NCBI GenBank assembly: GCA_017625755.1
Contig: JAGAKG010000028.1
Span: 49,666-113,665 of the forward strand
DNA from: Clostridia bacterium
Lineage (GTDB): Bacteria; Bacillota; Clostridia; Oscillospirales; CAG-272
Direction of reading: 5' to 3'
DNA: 64,000 nt
In this document: one piece after another, positions 17,342-26,659 of the stretch
Numbering within the stretch: position 1 is the stretch's first letter
Layout: each line of letters begins with the position of its first letter
Position numbers and translations under genes: made by a program
Notes under the pieces: model-generated
What the model was told of the DNA's origin: nothing
Seen by the model: the letters and a program-made list of their open reading frames with translations, nothing else
Databases searched by the model: none

Positions 17342-17719
17342 ATGACAAGATTATCAAAAAGCAGATTTCTCATACCGCTTATCGGCTTTCTTGCGGGAAT
17401 CTCAAACGGACTTATGGGCGCGGGCGGCGGAATTATTATAGTTTACGGAATGAATTACGCGCTTGGCGAGAGCCTGTCGGACAAAAAGGACATATTCGCA
17501 AACGCCCTCTGCGTTATGCTTCCGATATCCGCTGTTTCCTGTATATGCTACGCCATAAGGGGCGACCTTCCGATAAACGGAATAGGACTGTACTCAATCC
17601 CCGCAATACTCGGCGGCATCGTGGGCGGCATACTTCTGGGCAAAATAAAGACAGACGCCCTCAAAAAGCTTTTTGCCGCGATAGTTATTTATTCAGGCAT
17701 ACTTTTAGTAATAAGATAG
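17342..17719 (+). CDS. TauE/SafE family permease, first half-size subunit
   Basis: 125-residue membrane protein starting MTRLSKSRFLIPLIGF, with the glycine-rich signature LMGAGGGIIIVYG of TauE/SafE (sulfite or sulfonate-type anion exporter) permeases. About four helices are present, half of the usual eight. The second half-size gene follows 9 bases later, so the pair probably forms a heterodimer. The ATG at 17342 was preferred over upstream in-frame starts because the hydrophobic segment begins directly after it; the upstream sequence reads as low-complexity non-coding DNA. Confidence 0.85.
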   Translation: MTRLSKSRFLIPLIGFLAGISNGLMGAGGGIIIVYGMNYALGESLSDKKDIFANALCVMLPISAVSCICYAIRGDLPINGIGLYSIPAILGGIVGGILLGKIKTDALKKLFAAIVIYSGILLVIR

Positions 17720-17728
17720 GAGCAAAAA

Positions 17729-18115
17729 ATGGTATTCACCGTCATAGCCTCGTTTCTGATAGCGGTACTCTCGGGTATGGGGGTCGGCGGCGGGGGACTT
17801 TTCGTGGTCTTTCTCGCTATGTTTACAGAGACGCCGCAGATAACCGCCCAGGGGATAAATCTGCTTTTCTTCATTTTCTCCTCGGGAAGCGCCGTTTGTA
17901 TACACCTCTCAAAACGGCAGATACTCGGCACAGCCGTTCTGACAATGGCGGGCTTCGGAATTCTCGGCGCGCTTCTCGGCTCCCTGCTCTCCTCGGTGAT
18001 AAACGAAATCATACTCCGCAAGCTCTTTGGAATAATGCTCGTCGTATCGGGAATAGCATCGCTCAGAAACACTTTTTCGAGAAAAAAGTCATCGCCATCA
18101 AAAAAGGAGGGCTGA
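17729..18115 (+). CDS. TauE/SafE family permease, second half-size subunit
   Basis: 128 residues with the second TauE/SafE repeat: LSGMGVGGGGLFVVF and QGINLLFFIFSSGSAVCIHL. Four helices. The AGGAGC site lies at the end of the preceding gene. The two short genes encode the tandem halves normally fused in one protein. The transported anion is unknown. Confidence 0.85.
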   Translation: MVFTVIASFLIAVLSGMGVGGGGLFVVFLAMFTETPQITAQGINLLFFIFSSGSAVCIHLSKRQILGTAVLTMAGFGILGALLGSLLSSVINEIILRKLFGIMLVVSGIASLRNTFSRKKSSPSKKEG

Positions 18116-18134
18116 GTCATTAAGCCCTCTTTTT
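18101..18134. terminator. terminator between the permease pair and the DHHW gene
   Basis: AGGGCT at the permease stop pairs with AGCCCT before a T-run (CTCTTTTT), and an A-rich left flank makes it usable in both directions. The stem is imperfect and overlaps both gene ends. Confidence 0.55.
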
Positions 18135-19266
18135 ACCTGCCAAGCAGCTTTAGCGAGCCATCACTCACCGCCGTGTCAATTCCGTATAATATCAATATCT
18201 TATCAGGGGATATTTTGTCTATTTCGTCACTTATTTTGCCCTCAAAATATCTAAGGTCGTAAACTTCAAGCTCGTAATCTATTGCAAAAAACGGTATAGC
18301 GGAATTTGCAAAGCTATCCTTTATCACAAGCAAAGTCTCTCTTTCTTCTCCGCTCTTAGAGTAGACGCCAAGATGCCCGAAATTTCCACCCATAAAGACC
18401 TTGTATTTGTCCTTTGCCGAAAGATATTCCTTGAAATACATAGATTTGCTCGACTCTTTTATATCATAATTCACCACAAGCTTATCTTCGTCGCCCTCGC
18501 ATCTGAGCAAAAACAGTTTGTCGGAGATTCCCGATAAACTCTCCGACCTCGAATCAATACTTCCATAAAATTCGTCACAAATATTCTCAATTTCAAAGTG
18601 AGATATATCAAAAACATTTTTATCAAATTTCGTCACAACTTTCTCATAGCACTCATAAGCTCCGAGAGGTGTCCAATGGTGGTCTGTTTTATACCATAAA
18701 TATTTCCCTTCTCCAATTGCTTCCTCTATTTCTCGGTTTGCGCTGAGCATATACGGCAAGGCACTCTCGGCGATATTCCATACATCTTTTTCTCTTTCGT
18801 GTGGATATCCGTCGGGAAGATAGTCGCTGAGAACATCAATTCCCCTCGGCGCAAAAAACACCGCCGTCTCTATTCCCCTATCGCTCATTTTCGAGCAAAA
18901 GCTATCTATCGCCGCAATATTTTCACGAAAGAGAGAAAGGTCGTCATACTCGGGCTTCAAAATCAGATATCCGTTCTTGCCGTATATAACGCCGTTGTTT
19001 TCTCTCCGCCCCATAGAAAGCTCACTGAGGGCGTGAAATCTCGTAAGATCAGCACGAAAGAGAAATTGGTCCTCAAAGAAATCCCCAAGACCTCTTGAGA
19101 ACTCACCGCTCATCACACTCCGCAAAGAAATACGCGGAAAGGACGCCATCACTCTGTTCTCGCGCTCTGAAAATCTCACCTGCGGCTTAGCTAAGGTAAT
19201 CACTCCAAATACCGCCGATAAAACCAGGCATATAACACTCAAAAGTATATCCGACCTTTTCTTCAT
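18133..19266 (-). CDS. DHHW family protein (AlgX/AlgJ-like O-acetylation partner)
   Basis: 377-residue protein with one N-terminal membrane anchor or signal segment (ILLSVICLVLSAVFGVITL) and the DHHW motif in YKTDHHWTPLGAYECY, plus the LVIKDSFANS segment that in the SGNH-like AlgX/AlgJ fold carries the catalytic Ser. Such proteins transfer acetyl groups to extracellular glycans after an MBOAT protein has exported them. The MBOAT gene of this window is about 14 kb away, not adjacent as usual. Alternative: an O-acetyl esterase of the same fold. Confidence 0.87.
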   Translation of the reverse strand: MKKRSDILLSVICLVLSAVFGVITLAKPQVRFSERENRVMASFPRISLRSVMSGEFSRGLGDFFEDQFLFRADLTRFHALSELSMGRRENNGVIYGKNGYLILKPEYDDLSLFRENIAAIDSFCSKMSDRGIETAVFFAPRGIDVLSDYLPDGYPHEREKDVWNIAESALPYMLSANREIEEAIGEGKYLWYKTDHHWTPLGAYECYEKVVTKFDKNVFDISHFEIENICDEFYGSIDSRSESLSGISDKLFLLRCEGDEDKLVVNYDIKESSKSMYFKEYLSAKDKYKVFMGGNFGHLGVYSKSGEERETLLVIKDSFANSAIPFFAIDYELEVYDLRYFEGKISDEIDKISPDKILILYGIDTAVSDGSLKLLGR

Positions 19267-19344
19267 TATATAACTCCTTGTAAATACTCTCGGAATTATT
19301 ATGCTTCATTTCGTCGGTAAAATCACGCAAATTTATAAAAGTTC

Positions 19345-19382
19345 AAAAAACACTCTGGGGGACTTTCAACGAAAGTCCCCCA
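19345..19382 (-). terminator. alaS terminator
   Basis: TGGGGGACTTTC / GAAAGTCCCCCA (12-bp stem, AAC loop) with a T-rich tract on the leftward transcript, just beyond the alaS stop. Confidence 0.85.
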
Positions 19383-19406
19383 TAACACAATTTATATAGC
19401 AGTAGA

Positions 19407-22049
19407 TTATTTTAACATAGAAGCAACAACCGCCTGCGCCGACGCAAGTGCTTCGTCAATCTTTGAAGCATCGCTGCCGCCCGCCATAGCGTTGTCGGGG
19501 CGTCCGCCGCCCTTGCCGCCTGTTACAGCCGCTACCGCTCCAACGAGCTTGCCCGCATGTACGCCTGCCGCTACCGCGTCCTTGCCCGCAACCGCGATAA
19601 AGTTGAGCTTACCCGATGCGTTTACCGCAAGAACTGCCGCAACATCCGCATTGTTTGCCTTTATCTCGTCAGCAAGAGCGCGAGCCGCGTCTATCTGCAT
19701 ATCGTCAAGCTTTGCGCAAACAAGGCGAACAGAACCGACCGTAACAGCTCCGTCAAGAAGTCCGCCAAGCTTTGACGCCGCAAGCTTGGAATTAAGCGCG
19801 TCTATCTCTCGCTTTGCCGTGTGAAGCTCGTCCTGAAGCTGAGCCGCGCGCTTTGCGATATCAGAGGGATTCTGAGACTTAAGCTCAGACGCCGTATCGT
19901 TTATAAGCTTCTGCTGCTCCGCAATTATATTCAGAACGGCATAACCCGTCTTAGCCTCTATTCTTCTGACGCCTGCCGCTACCGAGGACTCGGAAGCTAT
20001 CTTGAACAGACCTATCTTCGCAGTGTTGTCAAGGTGAGTTCCGCCGCAGAATTCCACAGAGAACTTGCCCATCTCAACTACGCGCACTATCTTTCCGTAC
20101 TTTTCTCCGAACAGAGCCATCGCGCCAAGCTTCTTAGCCTCGTCAAGCGGCATCTCGCGCATAGAAACATCCTCTCCGAGAAGTATGTGAGAGTTTACAA
20201 GCGTTTCTACCGCGCGAAGCTCGTCCTTTGTGAGCGCCGAGAAATGAGTAAAGTCAAATCTCACATGGTCGTCCTCAACATAGGAGCCCGCCTGCTCAAC
20301 ATGGTTGCCAAGCACTGTACGCAGAGCCGCCTGAAGCAGGTGGCAACAGGAGTGCGCTCTCATTATAGCCTTACGGCGAGCGCCGTTAAGCTCTGCCGTT
20401 ACGGTGTCTCCAACCTTGACGGCACCGTTCACAAGTGAGCAGATATGGAGATAAACTCCGTCTGTTTTCTTAGTATCGCTTACATTTATCATAAGTCCGT
20501 CAGCCGACACGGTACCCGTGTCGCCAACCTGACCGCCGCCTTCTCCGTAGAAGGGGGTCTTGTCAAGCACGAGCGTGAACTCGCCCTCACTCACCTCGTC
20601 TACCGACTGCGTTCCGTCCTCGTTTTCAATAATGATAGCAAGAACCTTCGCGTCGGACACAAAGCGGTCGTATCCCACAAATTCGGTCTTGGGCAGGTCG
20701 GCAAGCATCTGCTTAGAGGACTCATCCCAACCGCCGATATTGCCTCTTGCCGCTCTCGCTCTTTCCTTCTGAGCGGTCATAAGCTTGACAAATGTCTCCT
20801 CGTCTATCGAGAGATTATTCTCGGCAACTATCTCGCGAGTAAGGTCTATCGGGAAGCCGAAGGTGTCGTAAAGCTTGAACACATCCTCGCCCGAAATAAC
20901 GAACTTGTTTGCCGCAACAGACTCGCGGATTATGTTGGAAAGAATATTGAGTCCCGCGTCGATAGTCGCGTCAAATCGGCTCTCCTCGATCTCAATAACC
21001 TTGATTATATAGCTCTTTTTCTCGCCAAGCTCGGGGTAAGCCGAAATATTCTCACCGATAACCACCTCACAAAGCTCTGCAAGGAAGGCTCTGTTTATTC
21101 CGAGCAGCTTTCCGTGACGGCAAGCACGGCGGAGAATTCTTCGGAGAACATAGCCTCTGCCCTCGTTAGAGGGGATAACTCCGTCGCATATCATAAAGGT
21201 CGCGCTTCTGATATGGTCGGTGATAACACGGATAGAAACATCGTCCGCCGCGTCGGCACCGTATTCCTTACCTGCGATAGCACATACGGTATTGAGTATC
21301 TTTCTGACGGTATCGACCTCAAAGAGGTTGTCAACTCCCTGCAAAACGCAGGCAAGTCTCTCAAGTCCCATACCCGTATCTATATTCTTCTGCGCAAGCT
21401 CTGTATAATTTCCGTTTCCGTCGTTATTGAACTGCGAGAATACATTATTCCAGATTTCCATAAAGCGGTCACAGTCGCAGCCGGGCTTACAGTCGGGCGA
21501 GCCGCAGCCGTACTTGATTCCGCGGTCAAAATATATCTCCGAGCAGGGGCCGCAGGGACCTGAGCCGTGCTCCCAGAAGTTATCAGCCTTGCCCAGACGA
21601 ACTATGCGCTCAGCGGGAACGCCGATCTTCTTATTCCATATCTCAAACGCTTCCTCGTCATTCTCGTAAATAGAGGGCCAAAGAAGCTCTGCGGGAATCT
21701 CAAGCCATTCGGTAAGGAATTCCCAAGCCCACGGAATAGCCTCGTCCTTGAAATAATCTCCGAAGGAGAAGTTTCCGAGCATCTCAAAATATGTGCCGTG
21801 ACGCGCTGTGTGTCCCACACGCTCGAGGTCGGGCGTGCGGATACATTTCTGGCAGGTAGTAACACGGTTGCGCGGAGGCTCCTCCTCGCCCGTGAAATAT
21901 TTCTTCATCGGTGCCATACCCGAGTTTATCAGAAGAAGGGATTTGTCGTTGATGGGGACCAGCGGGAAAGACGGAAGTCTGAGGTGTCCTTTTGTTTCAA
22001 AGAACGAAAGATATTTTTCGCGCAGGTCGTTAAGTGATGTCCATTGCAT
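19407..22049 (-). CDS. alaS: alanyl-tRNA synthetase
   Basis: Class II synthetase charging tRNA-Ala, 880 residues, normal length. Domains in order: catalytic core (RLPSFPLVP, INSGMAPMKKYF, FFEMLGNFSFGDYF-type motifs), the tRNA-recognition helices, the editing domain with the zinc-site residues in RAHSCCHLLQ and FCGGTHLDNT, and the C-Ala dimerisation domain ending with the Gly-rich GGKGGGRPDNAMAGG. The editing HxxxH is HSCCH, with the metal-binding histidines kept. It has its own promoter and no T-box. Confidence 0.98.
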   Translation of the reverse strand: MQWTSLNDLREKYLSFFETKGHLRLPSFPLVPINDKSLLLINSGMAPMKKYFTGEEEPPRNRVTTCQKCIRTPDLERVGHTARHGTYFEMLGNFSFGDYFKDEAIPWAWEFLTEWLEIPAELLWPSIYENDEEAFEIWNKKIGVPAERIVRLGKADNFWEHGSGPCGPCSEIYFDRGIKYGCGSPDCKPGCDCDRFMEIWNNVFSQFNNDGNGNYTELAQKNIDTGMGLERLACVLQGVDNLFEVDTVRKILNTVCAIAGKEYGADAADDVSIRVITDHIRSATFMICDGVIPSNEGRGYVLRRILRRACRHGKLLGINRAFLAELCEVVIGENISAYPELGEKKSYIIKVIEIEESRFDATIDAGLNILSNIIRESVAANKFVISGEDVFKLYDTFGFPIDLTREIVAENNLSIDEETFVKLMTAQKERARAARGNIGGWDESSKQMLADLPKTEFVGYDRFVSDAKVLAIIIENEDGTQSVDEVSEGEFTLVLDKTPFYGEGGGQVGDTGTVSADGLMINVSDTKKTDGVYLHICSLVNGAVKVGDTVTAELNGARRKAIMRAHSCCHLLQAALRTVLGNHVEQAGSYVEDDHVRFDFTHFSALTKDELRAVETLVNSHILLGEDVSMREMPLDEAKKLGAMALFGEKYGKIVRVVEMGKFSVEFCGGTHLDNTAKIGLFKIASESSVAAGVRRIEAKTGYAVLNIIAEQQKLINDTASELKSQNPSDIAKRAAQLQDELHTAKREIDALNSKLAASKLGGLLDGAVTVGSVRLVCAKLDDMQIDAARALADEIKANNADVAAVLAVNASGKLNFIAVAGKDAVAAGVHAGKLVGAVAAVTGGKGGGRPDNAMAGGSDASKIDEALASAQAVVASMLK

Positions 22050-22098
22050 AGTAAATAAAGCCTAACCTTTCTGTAAATTACAAAACAAGTATCAAAAT

Positions 22099-22127
22099 AT
22101 TATATCACCTAAAAAGGCTCGTGTCAA
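22099..22127 (-). promoter_or_regulatory. sigma-A promoter of alaS
   Basis: Reading leftward: TTGACA (22127-22122), 17-bp spacer, TATAAT (22104-22099), about 50 bases before the start codon. The short leader has no room for a T-box. Confidence 0.85.
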
Positions 22128-22145
22128 TCTTTTTTATCCAATTGT

Positions 22146-22994
22146 TTAATCGTTTTCGTCGCAGAGCGCCGCCCCTATGACTGTCGCATACTGAGAATTT
22201 TCGGGAACGATGAATTTTACGCCGAAATTTTCCTCAAGACTCTCAAAAACACGCGTTATCGGCGCGATAGAGGTGAGATTTCCCGTGAGTACTACCTTAT
22301 TAAGCTTGTAATTTCTCGCCGCGAAGATTCCAAGCATTGCTATCGTCTCGGCAACCATATTAGCAATACCGAGCGCTATATCGTGCTGATTTGCGATATC
22401 CGAGAGCTTTCCGAAGTTAGACGCCGTGATATCCTCGTTTATCTGGAAGGAATTGTCACCGGATATATCCTTTATTCTGAGGTCGACCTTGCCGAGGTCC
22501 CCCTCCTCGCAGAGCTGCTCTATATGCTCAACGGTGTCAACGCCTATCATCTTTTTGGAAAGTCCTATAAGCGTTCCGCCTCCAACACCCGTTCCGCCGA
22601 GGTATTCTATCTCTGTCTTGTCTCCCTTTTTCGTCGCGTGTATGAACGCCGTACCCGTTCCCATACTTACGACGATAGCCTCGTCAAGCCCCGAAAGATA
22701 AAGTCCGCCAAGACCGACAGAGGTAAACTCCGACACCTTTTTGCAGGGGAGCGAGTATATAGGCTTGTCTATAAAAGACGCGCCCACTCCCGTCATAAGC
22801 ACCTGATTTATCTCGGAGAGTCCTATCTCATTCTGCGTCGTGAATTTTCCGAACGCACCGTAAGCAGATGTTATCGCGTCGGTTGCCCTGACAAACTGCG
22901 GCTCGATAAGCTCTATACGCCCCGCCTCGTCCTTTTTCATTCCTACGATTTTCGTCGTACTTCCGCCAACATCTATTCCTATTACCGTTCTCAT
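22146..22994 (-). CDS. coaW: type II pantothenate kinase
   Basis: Phosphorylates pantothenate in the first step of coenzyme A synthesis. The 282-residue ASKHA-fold protein shows phosphate-1 loop GIDVGGSTTKIVG, VSMGTGTAFI (phosphate-2) and GGTGVGGGTLIGL, then the LTGNLTSI segment near the C terminus. This is the CoaW type found in staphylococci and many Clostridia rather than CoaA or CoaX. The gene is divergent from the HAD phosphatase gene with overlapping promoters. Residue motifs make the assignment firm. Confidence 0.9.
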   Translation of the reverse strand: MRTVIGIDVGGSTTKIVGMKKDEAGRIELIEPQFVRATDAITSAYGAFGKFTTQNEIGLSEINQVLMTGVGASFIDKPIYSLPCKKVSEFTSVGLGGLYLSGLDEAIVVSMGTGTAFIHATKKGDKTEIEYLGGTGVGGGTLIGLSKKMIGVDTVEHIEQLCEEGDLGKVDLRIKDISGDNSFQINEDITASNFGKLSDIANQHDIALGIANMVAETIAMLGIFAARNYKLNKVVLTGNLTSIAPITRVFESLEENFGVKFIVPENSQYATVIGAALCDEND

Positions 22995-23054
22995 AATATA
23001 AGCTTTCCTCTCGTTTTGTTTGAAATTTAAAGAAAATCCATAAAATTATATTTA

Positions 23055-23083
23055 ATTATACCACTCTATTGAAAAAAAATCAA
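23055..23083 (-). promoter_or_regulatory. sigma-A promoter of coaW
   Basis: Leftward TTGATT (23083-23078), 17-bp spacer, TATAAT (23060-23055). It overlaps the divergent promoter at 23069-23097, so the two may interfere. Confidence 0.75.
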
Positions 23084-23097
23084 CTATATGTTATAAT
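23069..23097 (+). promoter_or_regulatory. sigma-A promoter of the HAD phosphatase gene
   Basis: TTGAAA (23069-23074), 17-bp spacer, TATAAT (23092-23097); overlaps the coaW promoter on the opposite strand. Confidence 0.78.
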
Positions 23098-23142
23098 TAC
23101 TGAGGTTTTAATTTACTTTTTTATTTAAAGGCAGGATAAAAT

Positions 23143-23964
23143 ATGAAGTTCACGAATCCCGACGCGGCTATACTCAAAAGCAAAAAGCTATTTGTGTTCG
23201 ATATGGACGGAACGATATATCTCGGCAATTCCCCCTTTGACTTTGCCATAAGCTTTATCTCTCATCTTCACGAGAGTGGATGCGGAGTCCTGTTTTTCAC
23301 AAATAACGCTTCGCACACCACAGATTTTTATATGACCAAGCTCTCGCGTCTCGGATTTGCTCCGCAAAAGGGCGAGATAATGACCTCGGGAGATGTTACC
23401 ATAGAATTTCTCAAGCGCCGCAGAGCGGGAAAGTCAGTCTACCTTGTGGGCACCGACGAGCTTGTGGAAAGCTTCAGGTCGGCGGGAATAAAAATCCTCA
23501 GAGGAGACGAGGAGAGCGCGGATATCGTCGTAACGAGCTTTGATACCTCGCTGACCTACGCAAAGCTCGAAGCCGCCTGCAGATTTATCAGAGGCGGAGC
23601 TGAATACCTCTCAACTCACCCCGACAAAAACTGCCCCACCGAAACGGGATTTATCCCAGATAGCGGAGCTATTGCGGCACTGGTTACCACATCGACCGAT
23701 GTGACCCCCACATATTTTGGAAAGCCATATCGCGAAACGATAGAAATGATAAGCGAGGCGACGGGTATCGACCCTGCCGATATGTGCATTTTCGGAGACA
23801 GACTTATGACTGATATCGCCCTCGGTAAGAAATTCGGTGTCACCGCAGTTCTCGTCCTCACGGGAGAGACGCAGATGAGTGATGTCGACAACGCAGACGA
23901 GGCGTATAAGCCCGACTTCGTGTTCAACTCCCTCGCCGACGCCGACAAACTATTGTTCGGATAA
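23143..23964 (+). CDS. HAD-IIA family hydrolase (NagD/AraL-like phosphatase)
   Basis: 273-residue haloacid-dehalogenase phosphatase acting on small phosphorylated metabolites. Motif I is VFDMDGTIYLG (nucleophile and acid/base Asp), motif II FFTNNASHTT, motif III lysine in FGKPYRE and motif IV in FGDRLMTDIALG. The C2-type cap between about residues 90 and 190 is typical of NagD-like enzymes. Substrate not predictable: nucleotide, sugar phosphate or damaged-metabolite phosphatase are all possible. It precedes rqcH on the same strand. Confidence 0.9.
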   Translation: MKFTNPDAAILKSKKLFVFDMDGTIYLGNSPFDFAISFISHLHESGCGVLFFTNNASHTTDFYMTKLSRLGFAPQKGEIMTSGDVTIEFLKRRRAGKSVYLVGTDELVESFRSAGIKILRGDEESADIVVTSFDTSLTYAKLEAACRFIRGGAEYLSTHPDKNCPTETGFIPDSGAIAALVTTSTDVTPTYFGKPYRETIEMISEATGIDPADMCIFGDRLMTDIALGKKFGVTAVLVLTGETQMSDVDNADEAYKPDFVFNSLADADKLLFG

Positions 23965-24079
23965 TACTCTGCCCCTTTACAATTTACAATCTATAATTCC
24001 AACAAACAAAATTAACAGATTAAACCTATCCCCTCGTTTAAAGTTTCTTGAAGATGAGGGGTGTGGGGAGGAAACACAC

Positions 24080-25846
24080 ATGGCGTTTGATGCGGGCATG
24101 CTTGCATGCACACTAAGCGAAATAAAGAAAACCGCGCTCGGCGCGAGAATAGAAAAGGTATATCAACCCGAAAAGGACGAAATAATCCTTCAGATGCGCA
24201 GCCACGAGGGTGGAAAGCGTCTGCTTATAAATGCGGGCTCGAACAACCCAAGAATAGGATTCAGCACTCTACCGAAGGAAAATCCGCAGAACCCGCCTAT
24301 GTTCTGTATGCTCCTTCGTAAATACCTTCAGGGAGCTAAGCTCGTCTCGCTCTCTCAGGCGGATTTTGACAGAATAGCCTTTCTCGAATTTGAAACGAGA
24401 GACGAAATGGGCTTTGAATGCACCCGCTTCCTGATTGCGGAGCTTATGGGAAAATACAGTAATCTCATCTTCGCCGACGGAGACAAAAAAATAATATCGG
24501 CTCTGAAAACCGCCGATTTTTCACTCGATTCGGCGCGTCAGCTCCTCGCGGGCGGACTTTATTCCCTGCCCTCGCTCGGAGATAAGATAAGCCCACTCGG
24601 TATTGATGAAAGCGAATTTGACAAGCTTCTCGGCAGCGCTCCCGCGGGCATCTCGGCAGACAAATTTATCACGCGCACCTTCTCGGGAATATCCTCTGCC
24701 GTGGCAAGAGAGATAGCTTTCAGGGCAACGGGCAAGACCGATACCGCGCTTACCGATTGCGTTCCGAGACTCCTCAAAGAGAGCTTTTTCGAGGTTATGG
24801 GCGCGGTAAAGACGGAAAGCTTCTCCCCCTCCCTGATATGCGACGGTACGAAGCTTGTGGAGTACTCCTTTATACCGCTTACGCAGTACACCTCATTTGA
24901 GATAAAGCCGTTCGAGAGCGCGGGACAGCTGCTCGACACATATTTCGACAGCCGTGACAAAGACCTGCGAGTCCGTCAGCGCGCCTCTGACATTCTCCGT
25001 CTGCTCACAAACGCCGAGACGAGAATACTCAAAAAGCTCGAGATTCAGAGAGCTGAGCTTGCCGAGTGCGAAAAGGGCGCTATCTATAAAAAGTACGGCG
25101 ACCTGATAACCGCAAATATATATCGCCTCTCTCGCGGCGACAGAATTGTCAGGCTCGAGGATTATGAAGCTATGACCGAGAACGGCGAATTTGAGATAGT
25201 AGAGATAGAGCTTGACACTCGTCTCTCCCCATCGGCAAACGCTCAAAGATACTATAAAAAATATAACAAAACCAAAACGGCAAAGACAGAGCTTGCCAAG
25301 CAGATACAGCTCGGCGAGGCGGAGCTTGAATATATCTATACTGTATTCGATGCCCTCACACGCGCCGAAACGCCGACTGACCTCGCAGAGATACGCGACG
25401 AGCTTTATCGCGCGGGATACGCCTCGAAAATGAAGGGGTATAACGAGCGCGAAAAGAGGGGCAAGAGCTGTTCGTCGTATATGCAATTTGAGACCGACGA
25501 CAAAATGACGGTGCTTTGCGGAAAAAACAACTCGCAAAACGACTATATCACGCACCGTATCGCGGCAAAGACCGACTACTGGTTCCACGCGAAGAACACC
25601 CCGGGTTCCCATGTGATACTTGTGACCGAAGGGCGTGAGCCGACAGACCGCGACTTCACTCAGGCGGCAGAGATAGCCGCGTTCCATTCAAAGGCAGAGG
25701 GACAGAACATAGCGGTCGACTACACCCTCGCAAAGAATGTCAAAAAGCCCGCGGGAGCAAAGCCGGGATTTGTTATCTACCACACGAATTACACGGCGTA
25801 TGTCACACCCGACGCGGAAAAAATCGCCGCTATGCGCAAAAAATAA
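24080..25846 (+). CDS. rqcH: ribosome quality control protein RqcH (NFACT family)
   Basis: 588-residue NFACT protein, formerly annotated fibronectin-binding. On stalled 50S-nascent-chain complexes RqcH recruits tRNA-Ala to add C-terminal alanine tails that mark chains for degradation. Order: NFACT-N starting MAFDAGMLACTLSEI, with Asp97-Arg98 (FDRIAFLEF), the pair needed for tailing in Bacillus subtilis; helix-hairpin-helix part; long coiled coil (about 340-440); NFACT-R domain with TDYWFHAKNTPGSHVIL. The ATG at 24080 follows GGGGAGG; an earlier in-frame start overlaps the HAD gene and adds a non-conserved stretch. Confidence 0.93.
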   Translation: MAFDAGMLACTLSEIKKTALGARIEKVYQPEKDEIILQMRSHEGGKRLLINAGSNNPRIGFSTLPKENPQNPPMFCMLLRKYLQGAKLVSLSQADFDRIAFLEFETRDEMGFECTRFLIAELMGKYSNLIFADGDKKIISALKTADFSLDSARQLLAGGLYSLPSLGDKISPLGIDESEFDKLLGSAPAGISADKFITRTFSGISSAVAREIAFRATGKTDTALTDCVPRLLKESFFEVMGAVKTESFSPSLICDGTKLVEYSFIPLTQYTSFEIKPFESAGQLLDTYFDSRDKDLRVRQRASDILRLLTNAETRILKKLEIQRAELAECEKGAIYKKYGDLITANIYRLSRGDRIVRLEDYEAMTENGEFEIVEIELDTRLSPSANAQRYYKKYNKTKTAKTELAKQIQLGEAELEYIYTVFDALTRAETPTDLAEIRDELYRAGYASKMKGYNEREKRGKSCSSYMQFETDDKMTVLCGKNNSQNDYITHRIAAKTDYWFHAKNTPGSHVILVTEGREPTDRDFTQAAEIAAFHSKAEGQNIAVDYTLAKNVKKPAGAKPGFVIYHTNYTAYVTPDAEKIAAMRKK

Positions 25847-25875
25847 GAGTTTATATCAAAAAAGGAGATAAAATT

Positions 25876-26613
25876 TTGATACGCGTACTCGTTTGGAATG
25901 AATTTTACCACGAAAAAGCAGAGGAAGCAATCAAGGCGATATATCCCGACGGACTCCACAAGACAATCGCCGACTTTCTTTCGGCAGACGAAGAAATAGA
26001 GGTCAGAACCGCAACGCTCGACGACGAAAATTGCGGCATAAGCCGAGAAATACTAGACAATACAGATGTCCTTATTTGGTGGGGACATATGCGACACAAG
26101 CTCGTTCCCGACGAGGTTGCCTCGCTCGTCAAGGAAGCCGTGCTTGACGGTATGGGAGCAATTTTTCTTCACTCGGCTCACCATTCAAAGCCATTCAAGG
26201 CGTTGCTTGGAACATCGTGCAACCTGACTTGGCGCGAGTCCGAAGACCGCGAGGTGCTTTGGGTAATCGAGCCCTCTCACCCGATAACGAAAGATATAGA
26301 CAGATTTTTCACGCTCGACCACGAGGAAACCTACGGCGAGCCCTTCACTATCCCCACACCCGACAAGCTCCTGCTTATCGGTAATTTCAGCGGCGGAGAG
26401 GTCTTCCGCTCGGGTTGTCTCTACGAGCGCGGTAACGGAAAGATATTCTACTTCCAGCCGGGGCACGAGGCTTTCCCCACATTCAAGGTTCCCGAGGTGC
26501 AGTCGATAATCCGTAATGCCGTGCATTTCGTCGCGCCCACCTACCGCCAAAATATCACCTGTCCGCATGTCCGCACAATAAACGACAAAGACGGATATGT
26601 TATAGAGAAATAA
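25876..26613 (+). CDS. ThuA domain-containing protein
   Basis: 245-residue protein of the ThuA family (glutamine-amidotransferase-like fold, linked to trehalose or other sugar use; exact reaction unproven). It starts with TTG behind AAAAGGAG. Typical segments: VLIWWGHMRHKLV, MGAIFLHSAHHSKPF, FSGGEVFRSGCLY and FYFQPGHEAFPTF. Here it follows rqcH by 29 bases with no sugar genes next to it. Other ThuA-associated families in the window are the Gfo/Idh dehydrogenases at 51.8-53.9 and 60-61.2 kb. Confidence 0.85.
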   Translation: MIRVLVWNEFYHEKAEEAIKAIYPDGLHKTIADFLSADEEIEVRTATLDDENCGISREILDNTDVLIWWGHMRHKLVPDEVASLVKEAVLDGMGAIFLHSAHHSKPFKALLGTSCNLTWRESEDREVLWVIEPSHPITKDIDRFFTLDHEETYGEPFTIPTPDKLLLIGNFSGGEVFRSGCLYERGNGKIFYFQPGHEAFPTFKVPEVQSIIRNAVHFVAPTYRQNITCPHVRTINDKDGYVIEK

Positions 26614-26659
26614 AAGATTACCGTCACGCGCAAATAAATTTAATAAAAAACATAGTACC

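Noticed and set aside
22050..22130. T-box in front of alaS
   Set aside because: Only about 50 bases between promoter and start codon and no T-box sequence.
24080..24110. Upstream in-frame start for rqcH at 23879
   Set aside because: Would overlap the HAD phosphatase gene and add about 67 unconserved residues; the ATG at 24080 follows a good ribosome-binding site.
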